From positions 1-64,000 of the forward strand of contig JBMOQX010000052.1 of NCBI GenBank assembly GCA_049322755.1: a stretch of DNA of 64,000 bases. Reading direction: 5' to 3'. Below are positions 8,961 to 17,952 of the stretch, piece after piece (within the stretch, counting starts at the first letter, position 1; every line of letters starts with the position of its first letter). This DNA is from DATIUV01 sp049322755. GTDB lineage: Bacteria; Pseudomonadota; Gammaproteobacteria; Burkholderiales; UBA6910. A model generated the notes under the pieces. The model saw only the letters and a list, made by a program, of their open reading frames with translations. It was not told where the DNA came from and ran no database searches. Position numbers and translations under genes: made by a program.

Positions 8961-10403
8961 ATGAGTATTCGACGCCCCTTGCGGTTCGTCTCGTTGCTGG
9001 CGCTGCTCGCCGGCGCCGCCGTGTTTTCCGCCGATCCGGCGAAGGTGCCGCCTGCGGCCGCGCCCGTGGTGGTGATCTCGTTCCAGGACGCGGTGGGACC
9101 GGCGATTGCGGACTACGTGACCCGGGGGCTCGCCTTCGCCCAGAAGGAGGGCGCCCAGCTGGTGGTGCTGCAGATGGACACCCCGGGCGGACTCGACTCT
9201 TCGATGCGCCAGATCATCAAGGACATCCTCGCCTCGCCGGCGCCGGTGGCGGCCTTCGTCTCGCCGCGGGGGGCGCGGGCGGCCAGCGCCGGAACCTACA
9301 TCCTTTACGCCAGCCACGTCGCGGCCATGGCCCCCGGCACCAATCTCGGCGCCGCCACGCCGGTGCAGATCGGCGGCGTGCCGGAGCCGCAGCGGCCCGA
9401 ATCGCCGCTGGACGGCAAGGACAAACCCGAGGCCAAGAAGGACGACAAGCCGAAGAAGGGTGACGGCGAGTCGGCCAAGGAGCCGGCGAAGACGCCGTCT
9501 TCGGCCGACGCCATGCGGGCCAAGCAGGTGCACGATGCCGCCGCCTACATCCGCGGCCTCGCCCAGTTGCGGGGTCGCAACGCGGAGTGGGCCGAAAAGG
9601 CGGTGCGCGAGGCGGTGAGCCTGGCAGCCGAAGAGGCGGTGAAGATCAATGTCGTCGACCTGGTGGCCGAGGACGTGGCGGACCTCGTCCGGCAACTGGA
9701 CGGCCGCACGGTGAAGACGGCCTCGGGCGAGCGCAAGCTCGAACTGGCGGCTGCGCCGCGCCTGGCCTACGAGCCGGACTGGCGTGTCAAGCTGCTGGCG
9801 ATCCTCACCAATCCGAGCGTGGCCTACATCCTGATGCTGATCGGCATCTACGGCCTGTTCTTCGAGTTCTCCAACCCCGGTTTCATCCTGCCCGGCGTCG
9901 CCGGGGCCATCTGCCTGCTGCTGGCACTGTTCGCGTTCCAGCTGCTGCCGGTGAATTACGCCGGACTGGCACTGATCCTGCTCGGCATCGCCTTCATGGT
10001 GGGCGAGGCGTTCATGCCCAGCTTCGGCGCGCTGGGCGTCGGCGGGCTCATTGCGTTCGTGATCGGATCCATCATGCTGATCGACACCGAGGTGCCGGGC
10101 TTCGGCATACCGTGGGAAGTGGTGGGCGTCGTCGCCGCGCTTTCCGCCGTGTTCCTGATCTTCGTCGTCGGCATGGCGTTCAAGGCGCGCCGGCGCCCGG
10201 TGGTGAGCGGCGTGGAGGAGATGGTCGGCCGCGTCGGCGAGATGTTGGAGGACGCGCCGGACGGTGCCGGCATGGCCTTCGTGCACAGCGAGCTCTGGAG
10301 CGTCCGCGCGCGCTCGGCGCTGGCCAAGGGCCAGAAGGTCCGGGTGACCGGGGTCAGGGACCTGACCCTCGAGGTGATGCCCCACGATTCCGAACAACCA
10401 TAG
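8961..10403 (+). CDS. NfeD-family membrane serine protease
   Basis: 480 residues from ATG at 8961; the open frame upstream overlaps the opposite decarboxylase gene and is not coding. Residues 1-22 are a signal peptide. A ClpP-like protease domain follows with QMDTPGGLDSS and the nucleophile in RAASAGTY (Ser109); the partner Lys lies near residue 189 (AKQVHDAAAYI). A Lys-rich low-complexity insert separates these two parts (about 150-182). Then come four or five membrane helices (about 275-410) and a C-terminal soluble NfeD OB-fold domain. This is the long NfeD1b form that pairs with stomatin-like proteins, here the next gene 12 bases downstream. Thought to cleave membrane proteins at the periplasmic face. 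Confidence 0.9.
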   Translation: MSIRRPLRFVSLLALLAGAAVFSADPAKVPPAAAPVVVISFQDAVGPAIADYVTRGLAFAQKEGAQLVVLQMDTPGGLDSSMRQIIKDILASPAPVAAFVSPRGARAASAGTYILYASHVAAMAPGTNLGAATPVQIGGVPEPQRPESPLDGKDKPEAKKDDKPKKGDGESAKEPAKTPSSADAMRAKQVHDAAAYIRGLAQLRGRNAEWAEKAVREAVSLAAEEAVKINVVDLVAEDVADLVRQLDGRTVKTASGERKLELAAAPRLAYEPDWRVKLLAILTNPSVAYILMLIGIYGLFFEFSNPGFILPGVAGAICLLLALFAFQLLPVNYAGLALILLGIAFMVGEAFMPSFGALGVGGLIAFVIGSIMLIDTEVPGFGIPWEVVGVVAALSAVFLIFVVGMAFKARRRPVVSGVEEMVGRVGEMLEDAPDGAGMAFVHSELWSVRARSALAKGQKVRVTGVRDLTLEVMPHDSEQP

Positions 10404-10415
10404 AGGAGCGATGCG

Positions 10416-11183
10416 ATGTTTCCTGAACTGGGCATAGGCGGTTTTCTGATTCTGGTGGCGGTGATCGTCGCCGCGTCCTTCCGCATCCTGCGGGAGTACG
10501 AGCGCGGTGTCGTCTTCATGCTGGGCCGTTTCTGGAGGGTCAAGGGACCGGGCCTGATCATCGTCATTCCGGGCCTGCAGCAGATGGTGCGGGTGGACCT
10601 GCGCACCGTCACCATGGACGTGCCGAGCCAGGATGTGATCTCCCGGGACAACGTCTCCGTGAAGGTGAACGCGGTGATCTATTTCCGCGTGGTGGATCCG
10701 GAGCGGGCCATCATCCAGGTGGAGAACTACCTGGTGGCCACCAGCCAGCTGGCCCAGACCACGCTGCGCGCGGTGCTGGGCAAGCACGAGCTGGACGAGA
10801 TGCTGGCCGAGCGCGAGAAGCTCAACGTCGATATCCAGAAGACCCTGGACGTGCAGACCGACGCCTGGGGCATCAAGGTGGCCAACGTCGAGATCAAGCA
10901 CGTCGACATCAACGAGTCCATGGTGCGCGCCATCGCCCGGCAGGCCGAGGCCGAGCGGGAGCGGCGGGCGAAGATCATCCACGCCGAGGGCGAGATGCAG
11001 GCCTCCGAAAAGCTGCTGGAGGCGGCGCAGATGCTTTCGCGCCAGCCGGAGGCGATGCAGCTGCGCTACCTGCAGACCCTCACGTCCATCGCCGGGGACA
11101 AGACCAACACCATCGTTTTCCCCCTGCCGGGTGAAATGCTGACCGCTTTGACGCCGCTCGGAAAGGGATCGGTGCCGAAGTAA
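10416..11183 (+). CDS. Slipin, SPFH/band 7 membrane scaffold protein
   Basis: 255 residues. One N-terminal membrane helix (about 5-25) is followed by the band 7 domain, starting EYERGVVFMLGRFWRVKGPG and including SRDNVSVKVNAVIYFRV, and a C-terminal helical part rich in Glu/Arg/Ala (about 180-215). Stomatin-like proteins oligomerise on the inner membrane and organise proteases such as the NfeD protein encoded immediately upstream. The ribosome binding site is GAGGAGCG. The gene ends in a strong terminator at 11203-11232, so nfeD and slipin form a two-gene operon. Confidence 0.93.
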   Translation: MFPELGIGGFLILVAVIVAASFRILREYERGVVFMLGRFWRVKGPGLIIVIPGLQQMVRVDLRTVTMDVPSQDVISRDNVSVKVNAVIYFRVVDPERAIIQVENYLVATSQLAQTTLRAVLGKHELDEMLAEREKLNVDIQKTLDVQTDAWGIKVANVEIKHVDINESMVRAIARQAEAERERRAKIIHAEGEMQASEKLLEAAQMLSRQPEAMQLRYLQTLTSIAGDKTNTIVFPLPGEMLTALTPLGKGSVPK

Positions 11184-11202
11184 CCCGCTGCCGGCCGAAA
11201 GC

Positions 11203-11232
11203 AAAAAGGCCCGGGTCGCTCCGGGCCTTTTT
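11203..11232. terminator. Bidirectional intrinsic terminator between slipin and rpsT
   Basis: Stem AAAAAGGCCCGG (11203-11214), loop GTCGCT, and stem CCGGGCCTTTTT (11221-11232). It has a T-run on the plus strand and, because the arms start with A-runs, on the minus strand too. It sits between two convergent genes and can serve both. Confidence 0.92.
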
Positions 11233-11252
11233 CATGCAGCGGCGGACGGCGT

Positions 11253-11516
11253 TCAGGCCATCGCCTTGACGGCGTGGGCGAGCCGGCTCTTGTACCGGGC
11301 CGCGGTGTTCTTGTGCAGGATGTTCTTGTCCGCGATGCGGTCGACGGTGCTCTCGCACGCCTGCAGAGCCGCCTTGGCCTGGGCCTTGTCGCCGGCCTGG
11401 ATCGCCTTGCGCACCTTCTTGATCGCCGAGCGGTACTCCGAGCGCTGCGCGACGTTGTGGGTGCGCCGCTTCACCGCCTGCCGCGCGCGTTTGCGCGCCT
11501 GTGCCGAGTTGGCCAT
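11253..11516 (-). CDS. rpsT: Small ribosomal subunit protein bS20
   Basis: 87 residues beginning MANSAQARKRARQAVKRRTH, a classic S20 N-terminus. Basic, helical throughout; binds 16S rRNA early in 30S assembly. The start at 11516 is chosen by homology; the frame is open upstream but not protein-like. It is divergent from murJ with 158 bp between the starts, the usual arrangement in betaproteobacteria. Transcription ends at the shared terminator to its left. Confidence 0.97.
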   Translation of the reverse strand: MANSAQARKRARQAVKRRTHNVAQRSEYRSAIKKVRKAIQAGDKAQAKAALQACESTVDRIADKNILHKNTAARYKSRLAHAVKAMA

Positions 11517-11674
11517 GAAATTCTCGCTAACGTGCTGAAGAAAGGGGCGGATGATACGGAAAACGGGGCCGCTTGGCAAGGCGCGGGGAAAAGAGGCCGG
11601 CGCCGGTCCGGTGCCCGCCCGGGCGGATTGCTTTATCATCGCCCGAGCCCCGCCGCCCCTCCCCGCCCAGCTGA

Positions 11675-13213
11675 ATGAATCTTCTCCGCGCCCTGGCCAC
11701 CGTGAGCAGCATGACGCTGCTCTCAAGGGTCCTGGGTTTCGTCCGCGACGTGCTGATCGCGCGGATTTTCGGCGCCGGGCTCGCCACCGACGCGTTTTTC
11801 GTCGCTTTCCGGCTGCCCAACCTGCTGCGCCGGCTGTTCGCCGAGGGCGCCTTTTCCCAGGCCTTCGTGCCGGTGCTGGCGGAGTACAAGAACCGCCACG
11901 GTCTGGATGCCACGCGGCACCTGGTGGATCGCGTCGCCGCGGTCCTGGCGCTGGCGGTGGCGGCGGTCGCGCTGTTGGGAGTGCTGGCGGCGCCGGCCAT
12001 CATCTACGTGAGCGCGCCCGGCTTCGCCAAGACGCCCGAGCGCTTCGACCTGACGGTGGCGCTGCTGCGAATCACCTTCCCCTACATCGCCTTCATCTCG
12101 CTCACCGCGCTGGGGGCCGGCATCCTCAACACCTGGAGCCGCTTCTGGGTGCCGGCGTTCACGCCGGTGCTGCTCAACCTGTGCTTCATCGGCGCCGCCC
12201 TCTGGCTCGCGCCTCAGGTCGATCCGCCGGTGATGGCGCTGGCATGGGCGGTGTTCGCCGGCGGCATCGTGCAGCTGGCGTTCCAGGTTCCCTTTCTTGC
12301 CCGCATCGGCATGCTGCCGCGCTTTCGCGTCGACTTCCGCAACCCCGGCGTGCGCCGCGTCCTCGCGCTCATGGGGCCGGCACTGTTCGGCGTCTCGGTG
12401 GGCCAGATCAGCCTGCTGATCAACACCATCTTCGCTTCGTTCCTGGTCACCGGCAGCGTGTCCTGGCTGTACTACGCCGACCGGCTGATGGAATTCCCTT
12501 CCGGGTTGCTGGGCGTGGCGCTGGGTACGGTGCTGCTGCCGAGCCTGGCGAAGCATCATGCCGACCGCAGCCGGGACGAGTACGCGCGGCTGCTTGACTG
12601 GGGATTACGGCTCACCGTCCTGCTCACCGTGCCCGCCGCGGCGGCGCTGGCGCTGCTGGCGGTGCCGTTGATCGCGACGCTGTTCCATCACGGCGCGTTC
12701 GGTGCGGACGACGTCTGGATGACGCGCCGGGCGCTGGTGGCGTACGCCGTGGGGCTGATCGGCCTGATCCTGGTGAAGGTTCTGGCCCCCGGTTTCTACG
12801 CCCGCCAGGACATCCGCACGCCGGTGCGCATCGCCGTCATCACGCTCGTCGCCACCCAGGTCATGAACGTTGCGTTCATCTTTCCGCTGCGCCACGCCGG
12901 CCTGGCGCTGGCCATCAGCCTCGGCGCGTGCCTCAACGCCACGCTGCTCTACCGCCGCCTGCGGCGCGACGGCATCTACCGGCCGCAGCCGGGCTGGGGA
13001 CCCTTCCTGGGGAAGGTGGCGCTGGCGGTGGCGCTGATGGGCGCGCTGCTGGGGTGGCTCGCCGGCCCCGACGCCGCCTGGCTGGAGGCGCCAACGCTGC
13101 ACCGTGCCGGCCATCTCGCGCTGCTGGTGGGCGCCGGCGCCGGAGTCTATTTCGCGGCGCTCCGGCTGCTGGGGCTGCGACTGTCGCAGTTCTACCGCCG
13201 GGCGGCGGACTAG
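11675..13213 (+). CDS. murJ: Lipid II flippase MurJ
   Basis: 512 residues, an integral inner-membrane protein of the MOP superfamily with about 14 helices. The N-terminus has TLLSRVLGFVRDVLIARIFG followed by ATDAFFVAFRLPNLLRRLFAEG, the MurJ signature with the arginines of the central cavity. It moves lipid-linked peptidoglycan precursor across the membrane and is essential in most Gram-negatives. Divergent from rpsT and convergent with the interrupted lipoprotein gene to its right. Confidence 0.96.
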   Translation: MNLLRALATVSSMTLLSRVLGFVRDVLIARIFGAGLATDAFFVAFRLPNLLRRLFAEGAFSQAFVPVLAEYKNRHGLDATRHLVDRVAAVLALAVAAVALLGVLAAPAIIYVSAPGFAKTPERFDLTVALLRITFPYIAFISLTALGAGILNTWSRFWVPAFTPVLLNLCFIGAALWLAPQVDPPVMALAWAVFAGGIVQLAFQVPFLARIGMLPRFRVDFRNPGVRRVLALMGPALFGVSVGQISLLINTIFASFLVTGSVSWLYYADRLMEFPSGLLGVALGTVLLPSLAKHHADRSRDEYARLLDWGLRLTVLLTVPAAAALALLAVPLIATLFHHGAFGADDVWMTRRALVAYAVGLIGLILVKVLAPGFYARQDIRTPVRIAVITLVATQVMNVAFIFPLRHAGLALAISLGACLNATLLYRRLRRDGIYRPQPGWGPFLGKVALAVALMGALLGWLAGPDAAWLEAPTLHRAGHLALLVGAGAGVYFAALRLLGLRLSQFYRRAAD

Positions 13214-13233
13214 AACCGCCCCACGATACCCCT

Positions 13234-13261
13234 CGCGCCGGACCCGTTGACTCCGGGCGCG
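13234..13261. terminator. Possible hairpin between convergent murJ and lipoprotein gene
   Basis: CGCGCCGGA (13234-13242) pairs with TCCGGGCGCG (13252-13261) with one bulged base. No T-run follows on either strand, so this is at best a weak or Rho-assisted terminator. Confidence 0.35.
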
Positions 13262-13264
13262 CGC

Positions 13265-14020
13265 TCACCGCGATGCCGGGATCGGGATCGGCAGGAAGAT
13301 CCCCGTCGCCAGATTGAGCACCACTTTCACCACGGTGCGCCCCGAGCGCTCGGCCATCACTGCGGACAGCACGTCCAGTTGCCCGATCAGCCGCCCGAAC
13401 TCGCGCTCGAAGGAAAGATTGCGGTTGTTCCAGTCCAGTTCATTGGAGACCAGAAACAGCCGGCCGCCGGCATTGCGCGCGTTGGACATCTTCCACGCCG
13501 CCCTCTCCACGTTGCGCGCGGCGTTGTGGAGTTTCTGCGGTTCCAGCTCGTCGGTGAGGTAGAACTCGGTCTTGTCGTTGTAGGCGGCCAGCACCATGCG
13601 CGCCAGGCCGCCCATGAACGCCAGCACCCGGTCGCCCTGGAAATCCTCGCGGAACGCCAGGTGGATGGCGTCGGTCCCCTGCTTCCCGCCCAGTTCGGGA
13701 AAGCTCCAGGGGGTATCGGTGTCGAAGATCCGCGCCACCGCCGCCTCCAGGCTCGGCTGTCCGCCGCGCCGCCACTCGCGGGGATTGCGCTTGTAGAGCT
13801 TCACGGTGAGCAGCGTGGCCAGCGACTCGCGCACGTGGAGTTCCGCCACCATGTCGAGGTCGGTCTTGGCGAAATTCTGCAGCTAGAATCCCGATGCCTG
13901 CGGCGGCTGCCCGCGCTTGGCGGGCCCCTGCGGCGCGGCGCAGCCCCCGGCCGCCAACGCTGCGGCCAGCGCCGCCGCCAGCGCGCGGCCGGTCCTGCCT
14001 GCGTAGCCACCCGATCTCAC
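13265..14020 (-). pseudogene. Lipoprotein gene interrupted by an in-frame amber codon
   Basis: A GTG at 14020, preceded by GGGAGGCGGC, opens a lipoprotein signal peptide with lipobox LAAGGC and then runs into TAG at 13883-13885 after about 45 codons. The same frame continues past the TAG for 206 codons. The first residues after it, LQNFAKTDLDMVAELHVRES, are as conserved-looking as the rest, and no credible start lies between the stop and Met at 13852. The two parts therefore read as one outer-membrane-anchored lipoprotein of about 250 residues broken by one nonsense codon. The 195-residue downstream piece begins inside the mature domain. Function is unknown. An alternative ATG at 14032 overlaps the cysB stop (TGATG). 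A sequencing error or amber suppression would restore the gene. Confidence 0.7.
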
Positions 14021-14031
14021 GCCGCCTCCCA

Positions 14032-14973
14032 TCACAGCTCGTAGCTGCTGCCCTCGCCCGCCATCGCCGCGTCCACCGCCCGGCGGGTCAGGTGCGGCGC
14101 GAACAGCTGAATGAAATCGTAGACGAAACCGCGCAGGTAGGCGCCGCGTTTCAGGCCGATGCGGGTCACGCTGGCGTCGAACAGATGGCTCGCGTCGCGC
14201 ATCTCCAGCCCGCCGTCGAGCGCCGGATCGAAGGCCATGCGCGCGATGATGCCGACGCCCAGGCCGAGCCGGACGTAGGTCTTGATGACGTCCGCGTCCA
14301 GCGCCGTCAGCACCACGTTGGGCGTGAGCCCGCGCTGCTCGAACGCCTTCTGGATGCGCGTGCGGCCGGTGAACGCGAAGTCGTAGGTGATCAGCGGGTG
14401 GCGGGCGATCGCTTCCAGCGACAGCGGTTCGTGCTCCAGCAGGGCGTGGCCCGGCGTCGCCACGACGCAGTGGTTCCACTGATAGCAGGGCAGCATCACC
14501 AGCTGGTCGTACAGCGCGATCGCCTCGGTGGCGATGGCGATGTCGGCGTCGCCGGCGATGACCGCTTCGGCGATCTGCACCGGGTTGCCCTGGTGGATGG
14601 TCAGGCGCACCGCGGGGTATTGCTCCCGGAACACGCGGATCACTTCGGGCAGCGCGTAGCGCGCCTGGGTGTGGGTGGTGGCGACGGTCAGGTTGCCGCT
14701 CGCCGCCGCGCCATACTCCAGTCCAACCCGCCGGAGGTTTTCGGCCTCGTCCAGGATGCGCTGGACGATGGCGATCACCGCCTGCCCGGGAGGCGTCAGG
14801 CCCACGATCCGCTTGCCGCGGCGGACGAACAGCGCCACCCCCAGTTCCTCCTCCAGCAACTGGATCTGCTTGCTCACGCCGGGCTGGGAAGTGTGCAGCG
14901 CCTCGGCGGCTTCGGAGACGCTGAGGCCCTGCCGGACGATTTCCCGGAAAAAGCGCAGCTGCTGGAGCTTCAT
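14032..14973 (-). CDS. cysB: LysR-type sulfur regulator CysB
   Basis: 313 residues. The N-terminal winged helix begins MKLQQLRFFREIVRQGLSVS and continues with ALHTSQPGVSKQIQLLEEEL, close to the CysB/Cbl consensus; a periplasmic-binding-protein-like effector domain follows (about 90-295). CysB activates sulfate assimilation genes in response to O-acetylserine/N-acetylserine. It is divergent from the cys operon that starts at 15070, separated by a 96-bp AT-rich region, so it most likely controls that operon and its own expression. Downstream it is joined to the interrupted lipoprotein gene. Confidence 0.93.
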   Translation of the reverse strand: MKLQQLRFFREIVRQGLSVSEAAEALHTSQPGVSKQIQLLEEELGVALFVRRGKRIVGLTPPGQAVIAIVQRILDEAENLRRVGLEYGAAASGNLTVATTHTQARYALPEVIRVFREQYPAVRLTIHQGNPVQIAEAVIAGDADIAIATEAIALYDQLVMLPCYQWNHCVVATPGHALLEHEPLSLEAIARHPLITYDFAFTGRTRIQKAFEQRGLTPNVVLTALDADVIKTYVRLGLGVGIIARMAFDPALDGGLEMRDASHLFDASVTRIGLKRGAYLRGFVYDFIQLFAPHLTRRAVDAAMAGEGSSYEL

Positions 14974-15069
14974 GGCCTTAGAATTTTTGGTTATTAAATA
15001 CTAACATAATATTCTTTTTCATCGATTTCCGCGCTGATACGATGCCAGCCATATCGTTGGTGAGAACCC
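14974..15069. promoter_or_regulatory. AT-rich divergent cysB/cysI control region
   Basis: The 96 bases between the two starts contain an unusually AT-rich tract for this genome (GAATTTTTGGTTATTAAATA at 14981-15000, then CTAACATAATATTC). CysB sites in other species are AT-rich and poorly conserved. A near-consensus -10 (CATAAT, 15005-15010) faces cysI; its -35 is unclear. Confidence 0.6.
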
Positions 15070-16770
15070 ATGTACCGCTACGACGAGATCGACCAGCGCC
15101 TCGTGGACGAACGGGTGGCCCAGTTCCGCGACCAGACCCGCCGCTTCCTGGCCGGGAAGCTGACGGAGGACCAGTTCCGCCCGTTGCGGCTGCAGAACGG
15201 CCTCTACATCCAGCGCCACGCGCCGATGCTGCGCGTCGCGATCCCGTACGGCCTGCTGTCGTCGAAGCAGCTGCGGCGCCTGGCCCGCATCGCCCGTACC
15301 TACGACCGCGGCTACGGCCACTTCAGCACCCGCCAGAACGTCCAGTTCAACTGGCCGCGGCTGGAGGACGTGCCCGACATCCTGGCCGAACTCGCCGAGG
15401 TGCAGATGCACGCGATCCAGACCAGCGGCAACTGCGTGCGCAACGTCACCACCGACCACTTCGCCGGCGTCGCCCCGGACGAGATCGTGAACCCGCTGGT
15501 CTGGTGCGAGCTGGTCCGCCAGTGGTCGGCGCTGCACCCGGAGTTCGCCTACCTGCCGCGCAAGTTTAAGATCGCGGTGAGCGGCGCCGAGAACGACCGG
15601 GCAGCGGTGCAGGTGCACGACATCGGACTCCAGGCCCGCCGCGGCGGCGACGGCGAGGTGGGCTTCCGGGTGCTGGTGGGCGGCGGCCTCGGGCGTACGC
15701 CGGTGATCGGCACGGTGATCCGCGAGTTTCTGCCGTGGCGCCACCTGCTCACCTACCTGGACGCCATCCTGCGGGTCTACAACCTGCACGGCCGCCGCGA
15801 CAACAAATACAAGGCGCGTATCAAGATCCTGGTGAAGGCGCTGACCCCCGAGGTGTTCCGCCAGCAGGTGGAGGACGAGTGGACCCATCTGCAGGACGGC
15901 CCCGCCACCCTGACGGAGGCGGAGATCGTGCGGGTCGAAAGCCGTTTCTCGCGTCCCGACTACCGGCGGCTCGACGGCCTGGACACGGGCTATGTCATGG
16001 CGCTGGCGCGGGAGCCCGCCTTCGGCCACTGGGTGCGGCGCAACGTCCACCCCCACAGAGTCCCGGGCTACGCCGCCGTCACCCTCTCGCTCAAGCGCAC
16101 CGGCGCGCCCCCGGGCGACGCGACGGCCGATCAGATGGACGCCGTCGCCGGGCTCGCGGAGCGTTACAGCTTCGGCGAGCTGCGCGTCAGCCACGAGCAG
16201 AACCTGATCCTCGCCGACGTGCCGCAGGCGCACCTTTACCGCCTCTGGCAGGAAGCGCGGGCGCTCGGGCTGGCGACCCCCAACATCGGCCTGCTCACCA
16301 ACATCATCGCCTGCCCCGGCGGCGACTTCTGCTCGCTGGCCAACGCGAAGTCGATTCCCGTCGCCGAGGCGATCCAGCGGCGCTTCGACGACCTGGACTA
16401 CCTGCACGACATCGGCGAGCTGGACCTCAACATTTCCGGCTGCATGAACTCCTGCGGCCACCACCACGTGGGCCACATCGGCATCCTCGGCGTCGACAAG
16501 CAGGGCGAGGAGTTCTACCAGATCTCCATCGGCGGCGCCCAGGGCAACGACGCTTCGCTGGGCAAGGTGATCGGCCCATCGGTGAGCCAGGCGGAAGTGC
16601 CCGACGTGATCGAGCGCCTGATCGAAGTCTATCTGGCGCGGCGCGACAGCGAGGAGGAACGCTTCATCGACACGGTGCGGCGCATCGGCGTCGAACCCTT
16701 CCGGGAGCACGTTTATGAATCTCATCATTCAGCGCGGCCAGGTGATTTCCGATCCGTGGCGGCTGCTTGA
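15070..16770 (+). CDS. cysI: Assimilatory sulfite reductase hemoprotein (nitrite/sulfite reductase family)
   Basis: 566 residues with the two ferredoxin-like half domains and siroheme/4Fe-4S domains of the family. The cluster cysteines are visible as CPGGDFC (about 415-421) and GCMNSC (about 458-462), and the siroheme-binding region includes TSGNCVRNVTTDH. It reduces sulfite to sulfide with six electrons. No cysJ flavoprotein is encoded nearby; instead the next gene encodes a DUF934 protein, the usual partner in betaproteobacteria. First gene of the rightward cys operon, and the siroheme methyltransferase cobA lies at its end. Confidence 0.92.
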   Translation: MYRYDEIDQRLVDERVAQFRDQTRRFLAGKLTEDQFRPLRLQNGLYIQRHAPMLRVAIPYGLLSSKQLRRLARIARTYDRGYGHFSTRQNVQFNWPRLEDVPDILAELAEVQMHAIQTSGNCVRNVTTDHFAGVAPDEIVNPLVWCELVRQWSALHPEFAYLPRKFKIAVSGAENDRAAVQVHDIGLQARRGGDGEVGFRVLVGGGLGRTPVIGTVIREFLPWRHLLTYLDAILRVYNLHGRRDNKYKARIKILVKALTPEVFRQQVEDEWTHLQDGPATLTEAEIVRVESRFSRPDYRRLDGLDTGYVMALAREPAFGHWVRRNVHPHRVPGYAAVTLSLKRTGAPPGDATADQMDAVAGLAERYSFGELRVSHEQNLILADVPQAHLYRLWQEARALGLATPNIGLLTNIIACPGGDFCSLANAKSIPVAEAIQRRFDDLDYLHDIGELDLNISGCMNSCGHHHVGHIGILGVDKQGEEFYQISIGGAQGNDASLGKVIGPSVSQAEVPDVIERLIEVYLARRDSEEERFIDTVRRIGVEPFREHVYESHHSARPGDFRSVAAA

Positions 16771-17221
16771 CGCGGCCGACGGCGACGCCGCGCCAGCGGT
16801 CCCCGCGGCCGGCGACGTCATCGTTGCGCTGGCAACCTGGCGCGCGCAGCGCGACGAGCTGCTGCGCCGCGAAGGCCGGATCGGCGTCGTCGTAGACACC
16901 GCCGCCGAGGCCGCCGGCCTGGCGCCGGACCTGCGCCATTTCGACGCGATCGCCATCCGCTTCCCGGCGTTCACTGACGGCCGCGGCTATTCCCTCGCCC
17001 GGCTGCTGCGCGAGCGCTATGGCTATCGCGGCGAGCTGCGGGCGGTGGGCGACGTGGGCCGCGACCAGCTCTACTACCTCAGCCGCTGCGGCTTCGACGC
17101 CTTCGTCCTGCGCCCGGGCGACGACCCCCACGCCGCTGTGGCGTCGTTGCGGGACTTCTCGGAAGCCTACCAGACGGCGGTGGACCGGCCGGTCCCGCTG
17201 TTCCGGCGGCGCAGCGTCTGA
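16715..17221 (+). CDS. DUF934 protein, putative sulfite-reductase partner
   Basis: 168 residues from ATG at 16715, overlapping cysI by 56 bp in another frame. Central region FDAIAIRFPAFTDGRGYSLA and RGELRAVGDVGRDQLYYLSR are the conserved stretches of DUF934. These proteins are found almost only beside cysI in species lacking cysJ, so a role in electron supply or assembly of the reductase is plausible but not shown by any cofactor motif. The overlap implies translational coupling at near equal stoichiometry. Confidence 0.85.
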   Translation: MNLIIQRGQVISDPWRLLDAADGDAAPAVPAAGDVIVALATWRAQRDELLRREGRIGVVVDTAAEAAGLAPDLRHFDAIAIRFPAFTDGRGYSLARLLRERYGYRGELRAVGDVGRDQLYYLSRCGFDAFVLRPGDDPHAAVASLRDFSEAYQTAVDRPVPLFRRRSV

Positions 17222-17235
17222 ACGGAGCCGCCGTC

Positions 17236-17952
17236 GTGACCCGGGAGCGCAAGATCGTCCAGTTGCAGGTGCGGTTGGCGCGGATCGCCGCGCGGCACGC
17301 GCCCGCCGCGCTCGCCTGCAGCCTGGGCGCCGACGACATGGTGCTGCTGGACGTCGCCCGCCGGCACGCGCCCGCCATCGAGGTGTTCGTCCTCGACACC
17401 GGCCGCCTGCACGAGGAGACCTATCGGCTGCTGGAGCGGATCCGCGCCCGCTACCGCTTCCAGCCGCGGGTGCTCCTGCCCGAGCCCGCCGCGCTGGAGC
17501 GCTTCGTCGGCGAGCACGGCGTCAACGCCTTCTACCGCAGCGTCGAGCTGCGCCGGGAATGCTGCGAGCTGCGCAAGGTGGCGCCGCTGGCCCGCGCGCT
17601 GGCGGGCAAGGCGGCCTGGATCACCGGCCAGCGGCGCCAGCAGTCGCCGACCCGGGCCGGCCTGGCGCCGCAGCAGTTTGATTCCCGGCACGGGATCTTG
17701 AAGTTCAATCCCCTGGCCGAGTGGACCGACGGCGACGTCTGGGCCTACCTCCGGCAGTTCGACGTGCCGTATAACGAACTCCACGACCGCGGCTATCCCA
17801 GCATCGGCTGCTCGCCGTGCACCCGCCCGGTCACCGCCGGCGAGGACCCGCGCGCCGGGCGCTGGTGGTGGGAACAGCCGGAAACGAAGGAATGCGGCCT
17901 ACACACGGGGCCGCGAGGCGCGCACGCCCAGGGAGGCCCGGCCCATGTTTAA
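17236..17952 (+). CDS. cysH: Adenylyl-sulfate reductase, iron-sulfur type
   Basis: 238 residues. An ATP-pyrophosphatase-like fold with LACSLGADDMVLLDV near the start, the TGQRRQQSPTR loop, and the catalytic ECGLH near residue 221. The paired cysteines CCELRK (about 109-110) and CSPC (about 192-195) are the ligands of a 4Fe-4S cluster, which mark the APS-reducing rather than PAPS-reducing form. This fits the absence of an APS kinase gene here. It produces sulfite for CysI with thioredoxin or glutathione. The start 14 bases after the DUF934 stop and the 8-bp overlap with cysD place it in the operon. Confidence 0.92.
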   Translation: MTRERKIVQLQVRLARIAARHAPAALACSLGADDMVLLDVARRHAPAIEVFVLDTGRLHEETYRLLERIRARYRFQPRVLLPEPAALERFVGEHGVNAFYRSVELRRECCELRKVAPLARALAGKAAWITGQRRQQSPTRAGLAPQQFDSRHGILKFNPLAEWTDGDVWAYLRQFDVPYNELHDRGYPSIGCSPCTRPVTAGEDPRAGRWWWEQPETKECGLHTGPRGAHAQGGPAHV

